From: Pseudisothecium myosuroides
Lineage: Eukaryota > Streptophyta > Bryopsida > Hypnales > Lembophyllaceae
Direction: 5' to 3'
Assembly (NCBI GenBank): GCA_951799445.1
Contig: OX637287.1
Span: 35,482,224 to 35,546,223 of the forward strand
DNA: 64,000 bases
Numbering within the stretch: the stretch's first letter is position 1; the number at the start of each line of letters is the position of its first letter. Position numbers and translations under genes: made by a program. Positions 56,727-64,000 of the stretch are shown here, piece after piece. Below the pieces are notes generated by a model. The model did not search any database and was not told where the DNA came from. It saw only the letters and a program-made list of their open reading frames with translations.

Positions 56727-59700
56727 ATGGGTCGCCACTTCAGGCAGAGTCATCATGATCCCAGCGTACAGGCAGAAGCCCAAGCAGGTCCGGATGCAAG
56801 TCCTCCCGCAGATGATGCTGGGTCTCCTCCTCCTGCAGACGGTTCATCACCTCCCCCGCCCCCGGACGAGTCTTCTTCATCTCCCCCTCCGGGTTTGTCT
56901 CCACCTCCTGATTCTTCATCACCTCCCCCGCCCCCGGACGAGTCTTCTTCATCTCCCCCTCCGAGTTTGTCTCCACCTCCCGATTCTTCACCGCCTCCAG
57001 CTCCTACAGGTGCAGACGGTAAAGTGTCTCCTTCTGTTAATGAGTCTCCACCCCCAGTCCAAGCTCCTCCACCAGCTGATCTGACCCCTCCATCGCCGCC
57101 GCCGGAGTCTCCTCCTCCATCCGATTCTCCACCCGCAGCAACACCAAAGTTATCTCCACCCCCTGAAGTGTCCCCACCGGCGCCAACGCCAAAATCACCC
57201 CCTCCTCAGCAATCTCCGCCAGCGCCGCCGCCAGAAACAGATTCACCTCCCCCTGCTCAATCTCCCCCTCCCCCTCCTCCTCCTGATGCCCCTGTAGTAT
57301 CTCCCTCTCCAGCACCTGAACCTCCACCGCCTTCGTCACCGCCAATTGAATCCCCTCCTCCACGATCACCACCCCCAGCACAACCTCCTGCTCCTACACC
57401 TCCTCCTGAGACTCCTCCCCCAGCTGATGCTCCTCCTCCTTCTGAACCTCCCCCTCCCCCTCCTGCAACACCTCCTCCTGCTCCTGCTCCTTTGGTGGCA
57501 CCCCCTCCTCCTCCTCTCAATGAACCTCCTCCTGCTCCTGCTCCTTTGGAGTCACCCCCTCCTCCTCCTCCCAATGGACCTCCTCCTGCTCCTGCTCCTA
57601 GGGTGTCACCCCCTCCTCCTCCCAACGAACCCCCTCCTGCTGCTGCTCCTGCCCCAACGGTGTCCCCCCCGCCGCCTGCTCCTGCATCGGCATTGCCCCC
57701 TGCCCGTTCACCTCTGGTACCATCACCTGCTCCTCCACCTTTGGTAACACCACCTGCCCCCGCACCAACAGCAAAGCCTCCAGTGTTGGCCCCAGGTCGG
57801 GGTCTGTCCCCTGCCGACATTCCTACTATCAACACACCCGACTTTAGACCTCCGGCATCTCCGCCTAGTCCTACAACAGTACCAGGCCCGCAATCTTCTT
57901 CATCATCTGGAGTATCTAGCATAGCGCTAATAGTAGGGGCGGCCTCCGGTGTTGCTGTCCTCGTCTTTCTGGTCAGTCTAGTGATATGCTGTTGTCGGAA
58001 GAAGAAGAGAAACGGCGTAACTGATGATGCATTCTCATACAAAGGCTCGGCTACGATGCCCCTTACTGGCGCTCACGGGTATAGGGGTTCAGATGTCCCG
58101 GATTCATGGGGGATTCATTCTGGAAGTACCAATGGAGAGATACCTCCACCTCCGTCTGGTTCAGACAAGATGGGCAATTCCAGGTCTTATTTCACTTATA
58201 ATGAATTGGCTGTTGCAACCGATAATTTCTCGAAAGACAACCTTCTTGGTGAGGGTGGATTTGGCCGTGTGTACAAAGGGGTCCTGCCCAATGGGACTGT
58301 TGTAGCTGTGAAACAGCTGACTGTTGGTGGAGGTCAGGGTGAGCGAGAATTTCGGGCTGAAGTTGAGGTCATCAGCAGGGTGCATCATCGGCATTTGGTC
58401 TCCCTCGTTGGGTATTGCGTGGCTGACAAGCAGCGCCTGCTTGTGTATGAATATGTTCCCAATGGCACTCTTGAGAACAACTTGCATAGTGAGTACATTC
58501 TCGCTCTTAAGGTTTATGAATTGTATCCTTACAGCTCCATGTATTCTATTATGTCATTGACTTTGTTTTGATTTAGACACGCTTGTAGCTTAGGGGACTC
58601 GGCAGGGACACAATGACAAGGTTTCACCGGAGTAGCCCCCTCGACCTCTAAATACTATCACTTTATACTTGTTGTGAAAATTAATTAACTTCAATTTATT
58701 AAACTAACATATGTGCTGTATCCAGACACGGACATGCCTATCATGGAGTGGGATACCAGACTTAGGATTGGTCTTGGATGCGCTCGGGGTCTTGCCTACC
58801 TGCATGAGGATTGTCATCCTAAAATTATTCATCGGGACATCAAATCTTCCAATATTCTACTTGACAAGAATTTTGAAGCTCAGGTACGGATGCGCTCGAG
58901 TTAGTGTTGACATGATGCCTGACTATCTTCGCTGCATCAATAGTTCGGTTAACTTAAACTGGAGGTATTTGTGCATGATTATTTGCAGCTGACCTGGGCT
59001 GTTCATTTAACAGGTCGCAGATTTCGGGTTGGCAAAGCTGTCCAATGACACGAACACCCATGTCTCGACTAGAGTCATGGGAACATTTGGTTATTTGGCC
59101 CCTGAATATGCCGCCAGTGGAAAGCTCACAGATAGATCAGATGTCTTCTCATTTGGTGTTGTGCTGTTGGAATTGGTTACTGGAAGGAAACCTATAGACA
59201 TGACCCAGGAAGCAGGGTTCGAGAGCTTGGTGGAATGGGCAAGGCCTGTGGTGAATCGAATTCTTGAAGATGGCCGTCTGGAGGATCTTGTGGATCCCAA
59301 TTTGAACGGCGATTTCGATCACGATGAAATGTTGCGTGTCGTTGAGACTGCGGCTGCATGTGTGAGACATTCTGCAATTAAGCGTCCGAGGATGGCACAG
59401 GTACAACCTGATACGGCTTCCACTTTGGTTTTATTGCTAACTGATGCAAATAATCAATTTTATGTGGTGCTATCTATCTATTCCGTAATGGATCAATTTG
59501 GGCCTCTTCTTTTTTAGCAGTTTGGGTTGACAAATTTATTTCTTTTTTACAGGACACGTGCAGTAACCTTCCCTTATTTAGTTATTATAAATTTGGCCTC
59601 AGCTGAATTATGTTTTTCACAGTATGGTCAATTGAATTGGTCGCTTTCAGACCATGATTTCTCCGTCGTTTAGGGGCTAGCTGAGGAGGGACTAATCTGG

Positions 59701-60313
59701 TTTTTTGTGCTGCCAGGTGGTTCGGGCGCTTGAAAGTGATTCAGACCGGGCAGGTCTGTACCAGGGGATGAAATCGGGGCAGAGCTTGGAGAGCCAATCT
59801 ATTCACGACAGCGATTACGGCCTTACCAGGAGGTATGAAGATGGCAGCGGCGAATTTGAAGAGTACAACGGCACGTCTGGGCTGCGCGCCTTTCACAAGC
59901 AGAACACCCATGCCTCACGGCCATCCCACAACCTCGCGAGTATTCAAAGCGATGAACACTCCATTGCCGAAGAAAGTGAGCAGGATTACGAGCACGTCGA
60001 TCATGACGATTCTTCGGAACTGGTTCCCGCATTCAAGCCACCGACGTTTGGCAGCAAACAGTTTAGCCTTCCGAAGATTGTCAGCAGGGAATACGATCCG
60101 GATACCGAAAGTTCCGACATTCCTGGTGTTTCCAGACACCCCCCCAAGAAGAGCCCTCCTCCAAGACCCAGCTTCCCCAACAATGGCATGAGCGGATTCA
60201 TGGGCGGACCACCCCCGCCACCCGGCCGATACAGTCCGACCAGCTTCAGTGGAGAATATATACCCATCGGCAAGACGGTCAGCTTTGCTCCCAACGTAGA
60301 AGAAAAGTTCTGA
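56727..60313 (+). CDS. PERK: PERK-type proline-rich receptor-like protein kinase
   Basis: Exons 56727-58488, 58726-58883, 59014-59400 and 59717-60313; 2904 nt, 967 residues, GT-AG introns, consistent phase. PERKs sit in the plasma membrane with an extensin-like Pro-rich outer part and a Ser/Thr kinase inside, and are linked to cell-wall sensing. Visible parts: no classical signal peptide; Pro-rich region at about residues 20-390 with [12 protein letters not shown] repeats; membrane segment at about 397-421 ([20 protein letters not shown]) followed by CCCRKKKR. The kinase spans about 490-770, with [22 protein letters not shown] (623-627, an RD kinase), DFGLAK (643-648) and [11 protein letters not shown]. 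The tail is about 200 residues, acidic then Pro-rich. At 967 residues it is longer than the PERKs I know (about 600-750), mostly in the outer region and the tail. A Gly-rich frame on the other strand is a shadow of the Pro codons. Confidence 0.93.
56845..57640 (+). repeat. In-frame tandem repeats in the PERK proline-rich domain
   Basis: Two near-identical units (CACCTCCCCCGCCCCCGG... with GACGAGTCTTCTTCATC) lie at about 56845-56985. About four units reading PPPAPAPxxxPPPPPxNE/G lie at about 57465-57640. All keep the reading frame and would allow length change by unequal exchange. Confidence 0.75.
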
Positions 60314-60988
60314 TCTGCTATTTGCCCCTGTACTTTTATTTTATGAGTTTTCCAGCGCTTAGAGTCAGAGACTGCGGCAATTAAATCGTCAACAGGAGCA
60401 GACTGGAGGAACAGCGCTCAAATTGGATTTTTTGGATTTGGCCACATTCAGGCCAGAAGAGATAATTATACTTTTAGAATACAATCAGGCTAGAAGAGGT
60501 AAGTCGATTCTTGTAGGCTGTCGACGATGATCAGCTCTGTAAGTTTACCACCGAGTTATCAACCATGCATTCCTTGGCGGGGGGTCGGGAATGGGGAGTT
60601 GGTAGCAACACGGTGACAGGTATTAATTCTTGAAGCCTGTCTGGTCAGAGGGGCTGAATCTCTCGTATGATTTTACTCTCCCTCTTAGCGGAGGCAAATA
60701 ATTTTAAGGCGACAGATACCCTTGGGTTTTAGACCTTTGTTGATTGAAAACTTGTTCACGCTCTTCTGTAGAATATCCCGTTCCTGGTTTTGCAAATATC
60801 TTTATTTGCTGTCTGCTACTCCTTCCGGCCTTGGCAGCTTGAGTGGAAGTTGGAGACGAACTCTAACTTACTAGGATACCCTTGGCAATATTTTATCTTA
60901 GGAACTGAAACAGTCACCTATTTTGTTGTTCTGCTGCAAAGTCCTTGAATAAGGGCATGAGGCAGGTAATGGAGCAGGTAATTCATGC
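60314..60988. other. PERK 3' region, no further gene
   Basis: It presumably begins with the PERK 3' UTR. I see no second gene or clear element here. Confidence 0.4.
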
Positions 60989-62000
60989 TACAGTAGAACT
61001 TGTCTTAGTGCATAGAGTCGGGACTATGCACTAAGAGAGGTTTATGCAGTTGGAGAGGTTCTGTCAGAACTTTGGCTAATGTAGCCTCTCACTATGAGGC
61101 CTCCAACTACTGTTCACAAATATCACAAATATCACGACCTCTCTTAGTGATATTTGTGAATAGGTATGCACTAAGAGAGATTCTATTGTAGTTAACTTTT
61201 TATTGGGTTGTACGTACATCCCATTTTAAAAATATGCTTTGAAGGTATACATCTTCCTTATTTTAAGAATTTGATGGAAAGTTAAGTTTTGGGGGTGTTA
61301 ATCAACATTTGGAATGCCTCATGAAATGGGATGGAGAGTGACTCAAGGTAAAAGATGTCAACCAGCTAGAATATGCTAAAAAACTTGCCTATTTGGTTGG
61401 GATTTATAAAAATCAACAGTTGGTTGTTGGTTGGCTTCACTCAACAGTAGGGAGATTTTGAAATCCAAGCTCTTCACCTTCTCTTGCATAGCTTATATTG
61501 TTATGGAGTAGAACCAGCAAATTTTTTAGTGGCGAATTGTTGCCACGCATTGTTACGACACTGGTGCAAATTTGGAGGGATGGAGTGTGAGTAGTGCAAA
61601 CTTGTCAGAGCTGGCGACAATTCGCCACTAAAAAATTCCCTGAGTAGAACTTCTGTAAAGTGAATTGGAAGTGATTAACCTCTCTAAAGTGATATTATTC
61701 CTTTTCCTTTGGTTTAGGCTTTTCCTTTGGTGGGCTTTGGTGAAGATGTATATAATAAGTACAAAAAGAAAAGCAACTTTCATTGAATTTGGAATCTAAA
61801 TGTAGCTCTAGTGAATATGACTTCAATAGAGGGTGCCACAAACAAAACTTCTATCCAGATTGAAGTGCCACAATATAGTAGCCTACTAAAAAAATCTTCA
61901 AATGTCATTAATGTCATAGCCCCTCTCTAAAGCAATAACCTCCCTAATGTAATATTCTCCTCCGGTAGTGGGGCTATTACCTTGTGGAAGTTCTACTGTA
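60989..62000. mobile_element. TIR element with TACAGTAGAACTT ends (~1 kb)
   Basis: TACAGTAGAACTT begins at 60989 and the mirror AAGTTCTACTGTA ends at 62000. If the outer TA is the target duplication, this would be a Tc1/mariner-like site choice. A second mirror, GATTCTATTGTA, ends at 61192, so a smaller unit (60989-61192) with TCTTAGTGCATA arms sits at the left. No coding capacity. Confidence 0.5.
61521..61637. repeat. 117-bp inverted repeat
   Basis: ATTTTTTAGTGGCGAATTGT on the left and ACAATTCGCCACTAAAAAAT on the right are perfect mirrors of about 20 bp, with a loop of about 77 bp. It lies inside the TACAGTAGAACTT element. Confidence 0.75.
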
Positions 62001-64000
62001 GTAATTAGTAGACAATGGGACAATCAATGGGAGGTATGTGTTAAAATATGTACTGTAGACCTACAATCTAAAAATGAAAGTTTATAAGGACACCTACATT
62101 TGGACCTAAAATAAATTTTTCCTAAATATTGATTAGAAAAGATTTACACAATCTAAAAATGAAAGTTTATGAGTTTAGTGTTGGATTTTAGCTAGTACAC
62201 CTGGAGACAATATTTTGAAAATTCACAACTTATTCATTCAAAGTTTATGAGTCTAATGTTGGTTTTCAGCTAGTACACCTAGAGACAATACTTTGAAAAT
62301 TCACAACTTATTCATTTAGTGTTCAAATAATGCGGGCTAAAATGCATTAGATTCCTCTTGCAATTGCTAAATATGGCCTAAGAAAATTATGTTTAATAAT
62401 AGTAAATGTAATCAGTTGTAATTAGGGTCGATTGTTGGTGTGCATATCGTGGTTGTGTTATGTAGCAAAATTTGGCCAAATACATACCAAAAAAAAAATT
62501 ATTGAAAAATATTTCCAGGGGATGAACTTACAATCAATTCTTAGGATCGGTTTACACCAGGGCCAAACTAAGGACCGGAAGTATTCTAGGGTACCCCACT
62601 TTGTTAGATGTAAATCATGTGACCGTACCAAAGCAAGAGCCAAGACAAAAAAATAGTAATGGCACTTTGCATGGTCTTGGTATAAATCCAAGAGAGACCA
62701 TAGCCGGGCCATATTTATATATTATTAGATTCAACATTGTCAACCGCAAGATCAATTAAATAAAAAAAATCTATGGTTGTGAGGTTCTAGCATGCCATGG
62801 TCTTCTAGAAATGGTTTCCGTTAGGCCTACCTCAAAGAGGTGGTCAAGGAAAAAGCTCCAGAAACCAGCAAAACATTATCATGTAGGATTCCAAGTACAC
62901 TTCTCATCCATGAAAAATGGCATGGGCCATGGCCAAAGTGTAAACCCAACTTGGACCACGCCAATCTCTCCACCAATCCCTGCTTTGATAATTCAAGAGA
63001 ACCTCTGGCCCGGCCTTGGTGTAAACCGGCCCTTACAGTCCAGACTCCAAATTACAAACCCAGACCGGTACACTTATGCTGCCACTTGGCAATTAGTTAC
63101 GTGCCACATGGCCCGTTTCCATTCGTCATACCCAGATAACCACATCGAGATCTTTGTTCGTCGGAGCTTTCCTTTCCGAGTTCGGTGAATTTGAACGTTC
63201 AGGGGAGTTCGGCGAATTTGATTGTTCAGGGGAATGCGAAGGTGGGTCGTCTTCATTTTCAGATTTCACTTCGAAACGATTCGTCAAGTTATTCCATCCA
63301 CAGCGAAATTTGTGGTAAATACGCTGGTATTTGCTTTGAATTTGAGTATTTTCTTAGGGTTTATGGCGCGTGAGTATTCGGTGTTCGCCGCTGAGTGCAT
63401 TCTTCAGATTCGCAATGTAGACACGAAGAAATTATGTCTTTCTCTAGTAATTGTCAATACTTTCTTATCCTGATCAGTTTCAATTAATTCAACTGAATTT
63501 GATTAGGGTTGAGATGACAGCATAGCTGTAAACCTATCCCTCTGCTTTGAACGACATATGACCGAGTTTGAAGTCTCTATAGGGTAGAGGATACTCTTTC
63601 CGTCACTATTAATCATTTTAACGAGTGGGGTATGTAGGAGTTTCTATCATTTGAAGATTATTATAGAGTTGTGAGAGAGAGATTTGGGTGCAAAAGAGTC
63701 AAACTCTATTCAGATCAAATTTTTGAATACTTTATGAATTTCTGTTAAAAACATTCGAAGTGGGAGGCTGTAGACCACAATTGAAGAGATAATCGACAAC
63801 CCCATTTTTATTCAAAAGAGCTGTGGTTATAGACATCAGTTGCTAATTGCTGACTTCTGATTATTTGAGTTGCTGTTGGTAACAGGGTCAGTGTCGGAGA
63901 CTGGATCAGGTCCCTAATGGTACTAGTGACACTTGTAACCACCCTGACATTGCCACCCTAAGTCTTAGGCAGTATGTACATAATGATTAAATCGGTTGTA
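62001..64000. other. No recognised gene to the end of the window
   Basis: A near-identical phrase containing AAAATTCACAACTTATTCATT occurs twice (about 62216-62242 and 62295-62321). Around 63100-63470 the base composition is more balanced, and it may be the leader of a gene that continues past the window, but I find no supportable coding exon. Confidence 0.4.
63180..63233. repeat. 27-bp tandem duplication
   Basis: Two units of GTTCGGYGAATTTGAXXGTT followed by CAGGGGA, differing at three positions. A period of 27 keeps a reading frame, but no coding exon is established here. Confidence 0.7.

Noticed and set aside
57257..58042. 261-codon Gly-rich frame on the minus strand
   Set aside because: It is the complement of the proline codons of the PERK outer domain and has no independent evidence.
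1..64000. CRISPR arrays, tRNA or rRNA genes, bacterial operons
   Set aside because: No regularly spaced direct repeats, no tRNA cloverleaf signature and no rRNA stretch were found by reading both strands; the tandem arrays present are too diverged or lack spacers.

Overview
This is nuclear DNA from a land plant, probably a seed-free one; a lycophyte is my guess and is not proven. The evidence is spliced genes with GT-AG introns, plant-specific families (phenylalanine ammonia-lyase, a PERK receptor kinase, an At4g37920-like plastid protein), a CCCTAAA telomere-type repeat, and AT-rich intergenic DNA full of small DNA transposons. I see no bacterial operon, phage, plasmid or CRISPR feature.

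Layout. 1-18.9 kb is gene-poor and is built from nested transposons: TTAA-bordered elements, non-autonomous CACTA elements, hairpin MITEs with CACTA ends, and one decayed ORF. 18.9-37.2 kb is the main gene cluster: a 216-residue unknown gene (+), then on the minus strand a PAL-like gene without its catalytic triad, a plastid At4g37920-like gene and a complete PAL gene. 37.2-43 kb holds no gene I recognise. 43.1-43.9 kb is an intronless MPDU1-type PQ-loop gene. 44-52 kb is again transposon-rich, including two inverted copies of one 940-bp TTAA element and the second copy of a 730-bp element. 52.5-53.9 kb is a broken copy of a plant photolyase-like/alpha-beta-hydrolase gene. 56.7-60.3 kb is a PERK receptor kinase, followed by more transposon DNA to the end.

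Function. The intact PAL would catalyse entry to phenylpropanoid metabolism. Its neighbour has kept an open, spliceable frame but has lost the Ala-Ser-Gly triad that forms the MIO cofactor, the catalytic loop tyrosine and a third active-site segment. It is therefore best read as a PAL pseudoenzyme or a recently dead paralogue. The other genes are unrelated housekeeping or signalling genes.

I worked out exon coordinates by hand from splice signals, reading phase and family similarity. All exon phases in the five intact genes add up to whole codons. Family names come from remembered conserved motifs, not from a database search.
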